From Thermoguttaceae bacterium (GTDB lineage Bacteria > Planctomycetota > Planctomycetia > Pirellulales > Thermoguttaceae): DNA of 64,000 bases. The notes under the pieces were generated by a model. The model was not told the DNA's origin and made no database searches. It saw only the letters and a program-made list of their open reading frames with translations. Made by a program: the position numbers and the translations under genes. How positions within the stretch are numbered: the stretch's first letter is position 1; every line of letters begins with the position of its first letter. This document shows, piece after piece, positions 12,001 to 17,303 of the stretch. The stretch is taken from positions 33,576 to 97,575 of the forward strand of contig JAFSMO010000099.1 of the NCBI GenBank assembly GCA_017447865.1, given 5' to 3'.

Positions 12001-12129
12001 AACGCGAGCCTCCAGTGAGTCAAGTGCCAACTTCCGGTTCAATTTTTCCGAAATGGACTTTTTGCCGCTTCTCTTCTTTGAAGAAGCATTGAAAATTTTA
12101 CTCAGCGACGAAAGGTTCAGGATAGACAT
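1..12129 (-). CDS. Giant LEPR-XLL-type extracellular repeat protein with internal trypsin-like protease domain (partial, C-terminus off window)
   Basis: One minus-strand frame is open from an ATG at 12127-12129, with an AAGGAG ribosome binding site just upstream, to the window edge: more than 4,040 residues, C-terminus missing. Residues about 35-45 read LEARVLLSVTP, the LEPR-XLL-type motif found near the N-terminus of planctomycete extracellular proteins. About twenty copies of a short motif, consensus VAMDxxGDFVIxW, are spread over residues 70-3,815 and are often followed by DIYAR.F; they look like blades or strands of beta repeats. Residues about 2,410-2,663 form a chymotrypsin-fold peptidase with all three catalytic residues. 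Residues about 2,900-3,150 are DGK/YYDxxGN repeats. Two stretches (near residues 1,900-2,010 and 3,150-3,290) resemble Ig-like domains ending in a D-G-T-x-G-G-N type motif. Cell-surface or secreted location is inferred. Function is unknown; adhesion or matrix processing is possible. Confidence 0.88.
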   Translation of the reverse strand, partial: MSILNLSSLSKIFNASSKKRSGKKSISEKLNRKLALDSLEARVLLSVTPNTVSEIIVNTEYSTNQTTYTNGNAVAIDDDGDYVATWTRGDNIYKDTTYGNVGWYTEEGELVFYTDRNYIDGNYTDDKGETHDVTLVAYNDPYANTTLETYYVDQDGNEGWTDNWGNFHAYTAENFQVRRYTIYNGYNVVYENGDSAPQSGYQVRYGQYYETGENTPDGQREIVQLIGRLYQRTRTVSRQLVDYNVYGRYFTDEVQRLTVDTSNVSNSNMLYKAEVQVGEWYAQKITFAKSYGSEDPLEGNCEISYTYPTTDGETSPVTDPVTFYFSENNNGIDNAKSMQEALVNIFGEGNVRVTAETLLSYKVEFKIANKDENVDFIDYQNPLLVSFANDDAAFGASVELVSFPNSYEFFFEYEKVYESNGNWSGEYKKDENGRYIIDASATAEQIAVAFEYGPNSTSRKASPIDTGAPTDGIQTNMYPCYEVSVVPVYGLNDEGTLIGFDITFVNGSGKQNIEELRVLNVYTVSEDYFADEYADYITDNPDLLTEIQESGNVASVVTLKESSQEFRVNPTSDEVFNRKSKIFRNTDQYESSVAMDDNGDFGFVWTSTTLQTYIQGSFTDIYTRLYSASMVNAYDGVQKTYVEVNDGKAFKPVTGSMKVNTETANPQQSPSIAMDDQGNVFIVWAETAQTLSFENGIFLQCLDYKGNKIDLKYLGVTEGLTADGLAVRVEPEVTGHAVMPQVAVSPDGKTVAVSWNWTDPNQPERSEIRMCVYTFNTDANNKTTLQKSAITQVDTVEGLEAGDRSATDNKHLPTGISYSYDNKTSIQINKENQIGIAWTGAGTDEMGFDTVDTYFSQYQANNGNLTALRTKYRINSANMNSGTATTWSWYHHNPTVAMDADGDFLVSYDGAGMDISDGVTLRGDIIEMLQAKINLLSNSDLLKYINWNYIQFEVTTLTGDQTVPVETAIQDICAHALNGQFNDPDTFMYEWYPSYDGDGNPANGYYDNSRTYRVVTEDGKVVEGYRMAEATDNGIAHLDYNYDDRVNVTADSGIHHVYNGMMVQVLNDANEIVTLQRVATAADRYGEVTYTEYRKLDDDPQGPAVARVNGADRYVRVLDGDTERDYLQVIYPKTVVTKVKEKGADGKEVEQEVTTYDYTFTENLDPDRIVEINTGTVTVEGYQTENGQTVMCTVLSNGFVVERVRVASPDDTDKNFGHNYSDRVRFVDDASGVAYYGYRDADGNPVTVLVVGDDGTPQELPLVATASDRAFHPNYDYGDHTDEIIGTTYDEDGNLVFLYGYEDVNGNPVNMTIMSVYEDAAGQLVYEEVTGRRVADPDLDDPTSPDYVADYDFNMEDATARYAGCTMEQYSRLYAILHSVLDMTKGEGSGVMFSSFDASPIGASTQTVASDPTITSADQIVNTMRDGQDGKFYIKFDRTNYFSNGRSINGLSYATKYLRDEDGNYVLDDNGLLIDKEAVNEDDFETYSSYEILYNQLQITLGAGAGRPDYGVLNTNVTTTTDPITVTLDMGQFYVGTGFNSDAFIIELEKAITDALPNLWEDNLQDGYPTNFPFKGAVKVRAISTDDARLLDETPYDISNPLFDTYQTFCADKYVFEVQFQGPLHDAGMMVQFAFQGSDDLAAGFISRPCMMVDLNNVEGYYARFVVDGELNENVILDLRGATTIEQKYGAFQRALQNAGGAYSYEVVDMVCDSFNSPYNYGEVYKVLVIKHRGGIDAEEITFNLSFNNPDAGNNNNNNNNQTPQYPDWNENTLKNYDIVRPGWGYGGNGQFDSTTYSNGSAGTSQAFSNVGMTPEGDFAFVWTQYNQNSDGDTSSESIYTRTYNEIYDTYGPRVSDIYYSNSAGIQKILEGYTVEDLSTSDETSAIIVTFTEDMMDYLKVTSAIDPREMDFIETHSVTNPANWVLMKDGLIINNAIKEIYFGMNASADPYIQNMGTITALRENKWEAVVVLNEDVDLSTGNYQLQLSQVVQDANGNYLNSDGIDTEGGNTTVNFDLLTGAQDVVDETPDDEYEGDQVFVDVDNSEDLWSPTALASDPEGDSVLVWTSDEAGKEGVYAKVRYLKWDEALSENREECALDEGSIVVQVTDDASAFAASVDMSGDGNFVVTWTANANDGYKKTYVYARVFDLNGNAITDAFVVSQTQAESKWSQVAVSEYGDFVITWQTFNKTTGWDIFAQRFDETGKILGAVDEIQHLNFSRDFSGSFQIVVTDPNTYEEYTTDWIQFQKTFTTYRDIQRALDDLEIPGLTFKVSAKSRTQISVTIICDNSIVDPNIDLMEILTSKDSKGSAAVSESLNGSRSPFQVNETEDGNQMYAAIDMDYKGNFVISWTSSSPDATDAWDTDIYARQFSSNEEIGLMNGTIKAEDGTTLGKVTEKITWMDGEEEPLSTQSGVAMISVLADAQTGMGWSGSGVLLSDGDCTYVLTAQHCVNSDGVISNSGNTVVEFYNTSGTKVTAYVSDVYLYPGYNPNNQFGDIALIKLSESLTGTVTGYGINRQMGAELGAIYTRYGFGTYGTGTTGAINDVNGTMHTGQNRWEYIGDDGFLYFDFDDGTDENNTLPKYITGLYGDTITSDLGVGAKETNSCQGDSGGPCFITVNGEAVIGGICAGGFSLECKYGDVSYDTQVAYYADWIDSIIGVVDGATSGEILVNTTTQGTQRWSDVALDADGDFVITWTSTVSESNTETDVYARRFNKDGTPVSETDFKVNTYTERQQQLSKVAIDADGDFVITWESFQEYGDGTAVGDANNYGIYMQRFASTAEATDHASLYGVNGESGTEMRVNTTVYGNQRIPNVAMTATGDIFFAWQSDETFVNSSTGSENIFTRSIYKSDDDAGPVVVRIAGEFTPTIIGVEGELIDSDRKDILDENGNPIYVNFLIEDGNTYLQNEDYYFIDRDGYFVNEAITVTKNGCIVGTNIKVDNLFMEGGKLYIQSGSKYYDLDGNELAGKQPAATLLQGGKLVDSAGNVTNISATVVIQDGKVFIMSETTRKYYDANGNEKATATVVDSLIDSAGNLLDKNGNQVIINDKPVVVSQCWVADGKAYLKNSEGYYITREGKTSASKVAAETYSSDGNLIINGKVSNITATVRCDNGKIYFEYIVKENLDRDGNELDRVGVDSLVNLSNLGNNTTVYGKINDGLYITFDEQLWGQKNGQNGGAIKERGQTSILYKGNIIIRRDGVNVTSDIVDHIELANDARGIGFDNIDPSYTGSVDNHSEKDIYKIVFRDGVSLESGNYQIIISDNVEDRFGNKLDGDADGTPGGNYDLVFTVVADLDDESSVNSEIDDSGDSGQESDNEVNSLSVATQSDPAVAMNKWGDYVVVWVSEVPVVISTSTGDDGNDSGDDNDEPTIRRSDETVIMGQRYLRDGTKVGEQFCVSNYTTTVTRDGVTKSQTLRLRGIQLDPAVAMDDEGNFVVTWTVNGRDLNEDARVSADELAEFDVFARTYNTDGEATSVPFLVDDSSVLFKKTGNTGFSKLPDYSTPGTQKDSSVAYSRADNTFVVTWSVDNSKDSGSGTYYWQNDKNGIYMARFKVADVDENTSSDNKLTYLPIYRQQTPQLVNNISTYSQITSSVAVDGEENVVVVWASDSSKGTDLDIYLKKFEVTNSSDSGEYISGYTGFNGELGTETLVNQYKHDRQETPDIAMNDNGDFVIAWSSKEKNGDYDIKFRTYDYKGNGTGAWTGEQKANSYPYFDQKSPTVAITRNVTTKSRKEPNTSFAIAWTSYGQEDQSTKDLGVYMIAYKSITDVDPETNTIRGDSNVRTKTGKEILVNVYKPQDEKNPDIAMSCYGDIVTVWDGPAIAGIDDPLNNVQTIVGLLASFYHNDPDDYADMTSAQIINLFNNTFGTSIFKSYVSSYDSNANLQQILQDDDYIPLQATGGLDNFSTSYSTGVQTPTGPRVSEDTGKTTIYTESNTASTVAVVLGDEQPSVTINGKAIELTSSDTYTFNGYLSGTAIVNVTVQGAGNEAVTIENGVLTISTGSYTFIVKNVNTVAFDSQDVSLNVNASRGETFILDGDTAR
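4138..4911 (-). other. Trypsin-like (S1) peptidase domain inside the giant protein
   Basis: In the frame of the giant gene this segment encodes a chymotrypsin-family fold. TAQHC gives the catalytic His (codon 4780-4782, residue about 2,450). FGDIALIKL gives the Asp (codon 4639-4641, residue about 2,497). SCQGDSGGPCF gives the Ser (codon 4297-4299, residue about 2,611). Cysteines flank the His and the Ser as in secreted S1 peptidases. All three triad residues and the GDSGGP loop are intact, so activity is plausible. The domain sits between long repeat regions rather than at a terminus. Confidence 0.9.
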
Positions 12130-12267
12130 CTTGCTCTCCTTGTTGTTGTTAATTGTCAAAACGAACGCGCACACCAGCTGTAATGTGAACGTTCGATTCT
12201 CTCAAGTCAGTTAGTACGGTTACAGTCGGGAAATTCACGTTCCCGCGTTAAGTTACGATGTATTGTC

Positions 12268-13362
12268 TCACTCCGGGCGGATCCACCAGGAGTATTTTTC
12301 TGTGGTCAAAGCATCAAAGCAGTCAGGACGATCAGGGGTAAGGATCATCGCCCGATGCACTCCCGGGAGCAGCGCCAGATCGGTGATTTCATCGCATCCC
12401 TGTTCAAACACAAACATTCCGTCCGTACGGCCCGTGAGTATATTCACTATACATACGCCGCAATAGGTCGTATTGTTCAGTTTCCGAATCGAAATTTTGT
12501 CAAAATTTTCCGGTTTTCGGATTCGGGATAATCCTACTATAGCATGATTTCCGTAAAATGTCAACCCGTGGGTCAAGCCCGGAAGATGACAGACGGTTTT
12601 TGTCTCGCGTGTTTCAGGGTTCATCACGCAAAGTTCACCCGCTCCCGAGTTCAGGAACCACAGGCATTCCTTGTACCAGCGGGGTGAACGCGGCATACGG
12701 AGCCCATCGAGGAGGATCTCATTTGTCCGGGCGTCCATCAGGATGCCGCCGTCGTAGGGATTCTTGCGCCAACCGAAGTTTTCATTGGACGAGGAAAAGG
12801 CCGTTACGTACGCCAGACGGCCATTCACGGAGGTGGCGCCGCTCAGGTGGCAGCGATCTTCAGGGACGATCTCCGTGATGAAATTCGGCTTCCAGATCGT
12901 CTCAAAATGGTACTTGAAACTCGGACGTGAAATGCACGAAAAGCGCGTATTCACGAAGAGAATCTCATCCCGGCTGGTGAAAATATCACCGGCGCCCAAA
13001 TCGCCAATGTGCCAGCTCGCACGCGGCAGGTAGCACGCATCGTACTCGCGCGGCTTTTTCGGGTCATATTCGTACGCTAACAGCGGAGCGTCCGCAAAAA
13101 GCGAAATTTCGTACCGGGAAGAAACCAAAATCTGACCATTAAGGACCTCTATCCCCGTTGGAAGGTTCATCTGACGCATCAGCAGCGTCACCATCTGACC
13201 ATCCCAGCCCAAAAAACAGAGTTTGCCGGAACGGCACGTCGCGAAAACGAGACTGCCGCTGTAAGCCGACATCCAGTTTTTGAACCCATCATCTGCTTCA
13301 CACAGAATCTGAGCCTGCACCGAAGCCCCTTCAGTCTGATTGGTGTTTCCTGTTTGTTCCAT
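12268..13362 (-). CDS. TIGR03032 / DUF4915 family protein
   Basis: 364 residues. The sequence has the hallmarks of the TIGR03032 (DUF4915) family: SWHIGDLG, VNTRFSCIS, PEDRCHLSG, YVTAFS, MPRSPRW, LWFLNSGAGEL, LPGLTHGLTF and VGLSRIRKPENF. The fold is predicted to be a beta-propeller and the biochemical role is not known. No signal peptide is visible, so a cytoplasmic location is likely. The ATG start has a CAGGAAAAT ribosome binding site. The gene lies 138 bp upstream of the giant surface protein on the same strand, so co-transcription is possible but not shown. Confidence 0.85.
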   Translation of the reverse strand: MEQTGNTNQTEGASVQAQILCEADDGFKNWMSAYSGSLVFATCRSGKLCFLGWDGQMVTLLMRQMNLPTGIEVLNGQILVSSRYEISLFADAPLLAYEYDPKKPREYDACYLPRASWHIGDLGAGDIFTSRDEILFVNTRFSCISRPSFKYHFETIWKPNFITEIVPEDRCHLSGATSVNGRLAYVTAFSSSNENFGWRKNPYDGGILMDARTNEILLDGLRMPRSPRWYKECLWFLNSGAGELCVMNPETRETKTVCHLPGLTHGLTFYGNHAIVGLSRIRKPENFDKISIRKLNNTTYCGVCIVNILTGRTDGMFVFEQGCDEITDLALLPGVHRAMILTPDRPDCFDALTTEKYSWWIRPE

Positions 13363-13453
13363 ATTTTCCTGTTGTGCTAAAAAAATCTATAGACGCACTT
13401 TGTCTAATAATCGGAATTTTTTGAATATCAATCTATACAAGATTCCCAATTTT

Positions 13454-13462
13454 TGCTATAAT
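13454..13462 (+). promoter_or_regulatory. Extended -10 promoter element for the TraB/ATP-grasp genes
   Basis: TGCTATAAT matches an extended -10 (TGnTATAAT) about 50 bp before the TraB-like start. No convincing -35 is seen at 16-18 bp. A second TATAAT lies at 13492-13497, very near the gene. Confidence 0.4.
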
Positions 13463-13512
13463 CCTCCTAAAACGATATAAAATTTTATCCCTATAATCGT
13501 TAAAGGTTTGCC

Positions 13513-14379
13513 ATGACTCCAATTTTAAACATACGTTTCCAATTTCTTTTGGTTCTGCTTTTTTTGACTTCCGCCCTGATGGAGGTCAAAGCTGAAGAAT
13601 TTACCCTGCCGGAGAATCCTTTCACGAGACTGGTCCGGTCAGAAGACGGGGAGCTCAAGTCGTTCGACACTTCGTTGGTGACGTTCGTCTCCCAGGACGG
13701 CTCGCAGCGGGTGACCCTCGTCGGCGCAATTCACATCGGGGAAGCCCAGTATTACAAAACTTTGAACGAAAAGTTTACCCAGTTTGACGCGGTGCTTTTC
13801 GAAATGGTCGGAGATGGAGACCCTCGGCCTGACAGCGCAAAGGATAGCAAAGGGATCGTCGGCAGTGCCCAGCGCCTCTCGGCTGAGATGATGGGGCTGG
13901 AGTTCCAGATCGGCTCAATCGATTACCATGCCAAAAACTTCATCCACGGTGACATGACCACAACGGAATTCAAAGATGGCATGAAAAAACGCGGTGACGG
14001 CGTGCTCGTCTGGTATGCACGTTCCCTGGGGTACGAAAATGCGCAGAGGTCCGAAACGTCCCCTGAGGACTTGAAAAATATTCTGAACCTCATTGTTTCC
14101 TCCGACAAATCCAAGGCTTTACGGCGTATGAGCGCGGAAAAAATGGCCGACATTAAATCCACGACCAAACCGGTGGATGGGAAAAATGGCTCGACCCTCA
14201 TCCGGGACAGAAACGCAAAAGCCCTACAGGTCCTGCGCGAACAGCTGGACAGTGGGAAGAAAAACGTCGCGATTTTCTACGGCGCCGCACATCTGCCCGA
14301 CTTCGCCCAAAAACTTCAGGAGGATTTTGGGATGAAACCCGAAAAAATCGAGTGGATCACGTGCTGGAAGCTGGATTGA
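13513..14379 (+). CDS. Secreted TraB/GumN (Tiki-like) family protein
   Basis: 288 residues with an N-terminal signal peptide (hydrophobic stretch, residues 8-27, ending near VKA). The mature part has the TraB/PrgY/GumN pattern: VTLVGAIHIGEAQYY, then FDAVLFEMVGDGD (acidic pair), then RDRNAKAL, then a C-terminal FYGAAHLPDF. Conserved Gx2H and His/Glu residues in this family are thought to bind metal; members include the Tiki metalloproteases, but most bacterial ones are uncharacterised. Periplasmic location is inferred. It precedes two ATP-grasp genes by 9 bp and 13 bp gaps, so the three probably form an operon. A ribosome binding site (AAAGG) precedes the ATG. Confidence 0.82.
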   Translation: MTPILNIRFQFLLVLLFLTSALMEVKAEEFTLPENPFTRLVRSEDGELKSFDTSLVTFVSQDGSQRVTLVGAIHIGEAQYYKTLNEKFTQFDAVLFEMVGDGDPRPDSAKDSKGIVGSAQRLSAEMMGLEFQIGSIDYHAKNFIHGDMTTTEFKDGMKKRGDGVLVWYARSLGYENAQRSETSPEDLKNILNLIVSSDKSKALRRMSAEKMADIKSTTKPVDGKNGSTLIRDRNAKALQVLREQLDSGKKNVAIFYGAAHLPDFAQKLQEDFGMKPEKIEWITCWKLD

Positions 14380-14388
14380 GTATTTAAA

Positions 14389-15285
14389 ATGAAAAACGCG
14401 AAACTCGCCTGGCTCGTGGTGAATCACTTCGTCCACGCCGAAAAGTTTGAAACGTTCTACTCGATGCTGATCCGCACCGCGCGGGAGTTGGACATTAATA
14501 TGAAGGTCAAAACGAATGTGGAGCTTCTGGTCGAGCCGGAAGCCCCCCTTCGCGGCCCACGCCCCGACTTCGTACTCTTCTGGGATAAAGATTTGAGCCT
14601 TTGCAGCCATCTGGAACGTCAGGGGCTGCACGTCTTCAACAGTTCGCACGCGATCGAGGTCTGCGACTCGAAAAACCTGACCGCTCTGGAACTGGCCGGG
14701 CATGGAATTCCCCAGCCGCGGACGATCCTGGCGCCGAAAACCTTCCGGCCGGACCAGTACCCCAGCCTCGATTTTCTCCCGGAAGTCGGCCGGCGGCTCG
14801 GTTTTCCGCTCGTCGTGAAGGAATCCTTTGGCTCGTTCGGGTTTCAGGTCCATCTCGCCGGGGATCAGGAAAGTCTGGAGAAGATCGTCCGTGAGATCGG
14901 CACGCGGCCCATGCAGTTTCAGGAATTCGTGCGCTCGGAATGGAACGGTCAGCCCGCGGACTTGCGCCTCCACGTGGTCGGCGGGAAGGTCGTCGCTTCG
15001 GTCCTTCGAACGGCCAAAGAGGGCGATTTCCGCGCCAACGTGACCAACGGCGGGAAGATGCTCCCGTGGAAAGCGACCCCCGAGCAGAAGAAACTGGCTG
15101 TTCGTGCCTGCAAGATCCTGCGGACCGATTTCGCCGGCGTGGACCTTTTGTTCGGCCCCAACGGCCCGGTTTTGTGCGAGGTGAACACGAACGCCCACTT
15201 CAAAAACCTTTACGACGCGATCGGGATCGATGTGGGGCGGTTCATCATGAGCCATCTTTTGAAGAAATGCGGACTCACGAATTAA
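14389..15285 (+). CDS. RimK-like ATP-grasp ligase 1
   Basis: 298 residues with an ATP-grasp layout. There is an N-terminal Rossmann-like part (FVLFWDKDLSL). CDSKNLTALELAGHGIPQP matches the dK..t...L...gIP.P signature. PLVVKESFGSFG is the ATP-binding lysine and flexible loop, QFQEFV and LRLHVVGG follow, DFRANVTNGG lies in the active-site region, and FAGVDLLF...CEVNTNAHF carries the Mg-binding Glu and Asn. Such enzymes join a carboxylate to an amine or thiol through an acyl-phosphate; the RimK group often adds amino acids to peptides or coenzymes. The substrate cannot be read from the sequence. The gene is immediately followed by a second, diverged ATP-grasp gene, suggesting sequential or paired ligations. 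No clear Shine-Dalgarno is present. Confidence 0.85.
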   Translation: MKNAKLAWLVVNHFVHAEKFETFYSMLIRTARELDINMKVKTNVELLVEPEAPLRGPRPDFVLFWDKDLSLCSHLERQGLHVFNSSHAIEVCDSKNLTALELAGHGIPQPRTILAPKTFRPDQYPSLDFLPEVGRRLGFPLVVKESFGSFGFQVHLAGDQESLEKIVREIGTRPMQFQEFVRSEWNGQPADLRLHVVGGKVVASVLRTAKEGDFRANVTNGGKMLPWKATPEQKKLAVRACKILRTDFAGVDLLFGPNGPVLCEVNTNAHFKNLYDAIGIDVGRFIMSHLLKKCGLTN

Positions 15286-15298
15286 TCCGGTTTTCCCC

Positions 15299-16096
15299 AT
15301 GAACGCTTTTTTGATTTACGATCGGGAACGCCTCGCCAGAAACCGCTGGTTCGCGGAGACCCTCACCGAAAAATTCCACAAGCGCGGCTGGAAGCTCGAG
15401 CTGAAACTCGCCGAGGAATTGGCTGCAGAGCAGTTTTTGCCACCACGTGAAAAACTCCCCGAGCTGGTTTTGATGCGCTGCGTCCGGCCGGACCTTTCGC
15501 GTTGGTTCGAGGCCCAAGGCGTTCGGGTCATGAATTCCGCCCAGGTTTCGAAAATCTGCAACGATAAACTGCGGACGATTCGGCATTTCGGCGCGCTCGG
15601 CGTGCCGGTTCTGGAGTCGCGGCTGCTCGATTTTTCTGATCTTCTTCCGTTCCCGTTTGTTCTGAAAACCCTCGATGGTCACGGCGGCAAGGAAGTTTTT
15701 CGGGTCGAAAATCCGGAGGATATTTTCCCGATTTTGGACAAAATTCCGGAAAAGCGCTGGATGATTCAGCGTTTTTGCGACTCGCCGGGCCGCGACGTGC
15801 GGGTCTATGTAATCGGGAACCGGATCGTGACGGCCTTCGAGCGCCGGAGCGAGACGGATTTCCGGAGCAATTACTCCCTCGGTGGATCGGCCCGGCCTCA
15901 TAAACTGACGCGGGCGGAGCGGGACGTAGTGGAAAAGGTCCTCGCCTCGATGAACTTCGATTTCGCGGGGATCGACCTGATTTTCGACTCGGGCCGCCCG
16001 ATTCTGAACGAAATTGAGGACGTGGTGGGATGCCGAATGGTTTACGCACAGGGAGATTTGGACATTTTGGAAGTTTTTATGAAATATTTGTCTTGA
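15299..16096 (+). CDS. RimK-like ATP-grasp ligase 2
   Basis: 265 residues, 13 bp after the first ligase. Visible ATP-grasp motifs are VMNSAQVSKICNDKLRTIRHF, then FVLKTLDGHGGKEVF (ATP lysine and Gly-rich loop), MIQRFCDSPGRDVRVYVIG, SETDFRSNYSLGGSA, and FAGIDLIF...ILNEIEDVVGC. The last motif departs from the usual E-x-N metal ligand pattern of the RimK group (EIE rather than EVN), so metal binding or specificity may differ from its neighbour. Overall similarity to ligase 1 is low outside the fold motifs, so this is an old pair and not a recent duplication. The substrate is unknown. Confidence 0.83.
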   Translation: MNAFLIYDRERLARNRWFAETLTEKFHKRGWKLELKLAEELAAEQFLPPREKLPELVLMRCVRPDLSRWFEAQGVRVMNSAQVSKICNDKLRTIRHFGALGVPVLESRLLDFSDLLPFPFVLKTLDGHGGKEVFRVENPEDIFPILDKIPEKRWMIQRFCDSPGRDVRVYVIGNRIVTAFERRSETDFRSNYSLGGSARPHKLTRAERDVVEKVLASMNFDFAGIDLIFDSGRPILNEIEDVVGCRMVYAQGDLDILEVFMKYLS

Positions 16097-16121
16097 CAAA
16101 AAACCTCAAATTGAATAAAAT
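16093..16121 (+). promoter_or_regulatory. Sigma70-type promoter for the dksA-like/lspA genes
   Basis: TTGACA (16093-16098), 17 bp spacer, TAAAAT (16116-16121). It overlaps the stop region of ATP-grasp ligase 2 and lies about 87 bp before the DksA-type gene. Confidence 0.75.
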
Positions 16122-16208
16122 CGTATCAGACTTCCAGAAGTATTTCAGAAATCCAGGCTTTTGAATCCCCCAGGGTGGGGACCATCAAACCTTTGAAAGG
16201 AATAATTT

Positions 16209-16565
16209 ATGCAGCCTGTCAATTATGAAGAATTCCGTAAAATTCTGCTCAATATGCGCGCCAGACTGGTCGGAGACGTGACCCACATGACCGACCTGGC
16301 CCTGAACCGCAGCGCGTCGGAGCTTTCTTCCGTTCCTTTCCACATGGCGGACGCGGGGTCCGATAATTACGACCAGGATTTTACCCTGCGGCTGGTGATG
16401 AACGGGCAGCAAACGCTCTCGCAGATCGACGACGCTCTGGAGCGCATTAAAGACGGGACCTACGGAATTTGCGAGTGCTGCGGCAACAAAATCCCCAAGC
16501 GCCGTCTGCTGGTCGTTCCGTATGCCAGAATGTGCGTGAAATGCGCCGAGAAAAACGGCCAGTGA
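16209..16565 (+). CDS. DksA/TraR-type zinc finger transcription regulator
   Basis: 118 residues, with AAAGGAAT as ribosome binding site. The N-terminal half is helical (coiled-coil-like) with an acidic patch; the C-terminal half holds the C4 zinc finger (ICECCGNKIP... MCVKC), followed by a short tail. This is the DksA/TraR family, whose members bind RNA polymerase through the secondary channel or act as general stress regulators. The exact DksA role (ppGpp cofactor) is inferred, since many short members act differently. It has its own strong promoter and is followed by lspA, a linkage seen in other bacteria. Confidence 0.88.
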   Translation: MQPVNYEEFRKILLNMRARLVGDVTHMTDLALNRSASELSSVPFHMADAGSDNYDQDFTLRLVMNGQQTLSQIDDALERIKDGTYGICECCGNKIPKRRLLVVPYARMCVKCAEKNGQ

Positions 16566-16630
16566 CTTTGAGTCAGGCGCGGCTTTCGTAAACCATTTTG
16601 AGTGATTCCCATTTTGCCCTTCAGCCCCCA

Positions 16631-17206
16631 ATGAAGATCCCCCTTTCCCGTTACGCTCTGTTCCTGTTCACCGTCGCGTTTTTCCTCGCGCTGGACTTGG
16701 GGAGCAAGTACCTCGTTTTCCAGCGGTGCGGACTGCCGGGCGAGCAGCCAACGTACTGGGTGATCCCAAACGTTTTGGGCTTTCAGACGTGCCTGAACGA
16801 GGGCGCGCTTTTCGGAATGGGTCAGGGGTTTTCGCTGGTTTTTGCCGGTTTTTCCGTCGTCGCGTTCATCATCACGTGGGCGTGGCTCTTTTGGGGAAAA
16901 GCGGCCGAAAGCAAACTTTGGACCTTCACCCTCGGAATGATGAACGGCGGCGTGCTGGGAAACCTCTACGACCGACTGGGACTGCACGGCCTGACGTGGA
17001 ATTGGGATTTTATTCAGTTCCTTAATCTGAAACCCGTCCATCAGGCCGGCGAGCCGGTTTATGCCGTCCGCGACTGGATCCTCGTGATGATCGGCTCGTA
17101 CCACTGGCCCAATTTCAATATTGCGGACTCATGCCTCGTGGTGGGTGTCTGCATCCTCGCGCTGGAGATCTTCCTGCGCCCCCAAACGAAAAAAGAAACC
17201 AAGTGA
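16631..17206 (+). CDS. lspA: Signal peptidase II (lipoprotein signal peptidase)
   Basis: About 191 residues from the ATG at 16631. A TTG in frame 33 bp upstream is possible, but neither has a clear Shine-Dalgarno; the ATG puts the first membrane helix right at the N-terminus, as is usual. Four membrane segments are visible. Family motifs are NEGALFGMGQG, GNLYDRLG, then WDFIQF with the first catalytic Asp and FNIADSCLVVG with the second. The enzyme cleaves the signal peptide of lipid-modified prolipoproteins in the inner membrane. A strong terminator follows. Confidence 0.93.
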   Translation: MKIPLSRYALFLFTVAFFLALDLGSKYLVFQRCGLPGEQPTYWVIPNVLGFQTCLNEGALFGMGQGFSLVFAGFSVVAFIITWAWLFWGKAAESKLWTFTLGMMNGGVLGNLYDRLGLHGLTWNWDFIQFLNLKPVHQAGEPVYAVRDWILVMIGSYHWPNFNIADSCLVVGVCILALEIFLRPQTKKETK

Positions 17207-17261
17207 AACCGTGTTGGGGAAAAGGCCGTGAAAGTTCGCGGCCCACGGTTTCTTTTTCATC

Positions 17262-17294
17262 GATCAGGACTCTTTCGGGTCCTGATCTTTTTTA
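17262..17294 (+). terminator. Rho-independent terminator after lspA
   Basis: Perfect 9-bp stem GATCAGGAC / GTCCTGATC (17262-17270 and 17279-17287) with an 8-nt loop, followed by a run of T. It also separates lspA from the convergent phosphoesterase gene. Confidence 0.9.
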
Positions 17295-17303
17295 TTCTTT
17301 CGC

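Noticed and set aside
382..12018. Two very long plus-strand frames (1,457 and 2,178 codons) opposite the giant gene
   Set aside because: They are in codon register with the minus-strand gene and are kept open because that gene rarely uses TTA, CTA or TCA. The minus product has protease and repeat motifs and a ribosome site; the plus products have none.
14224..15300. 358-codon minus-strand frame across the ATP-grasp gene
   Set aside because: No ribosome site and no motif; the plus strand encodes a clear ATP-grasp protein.
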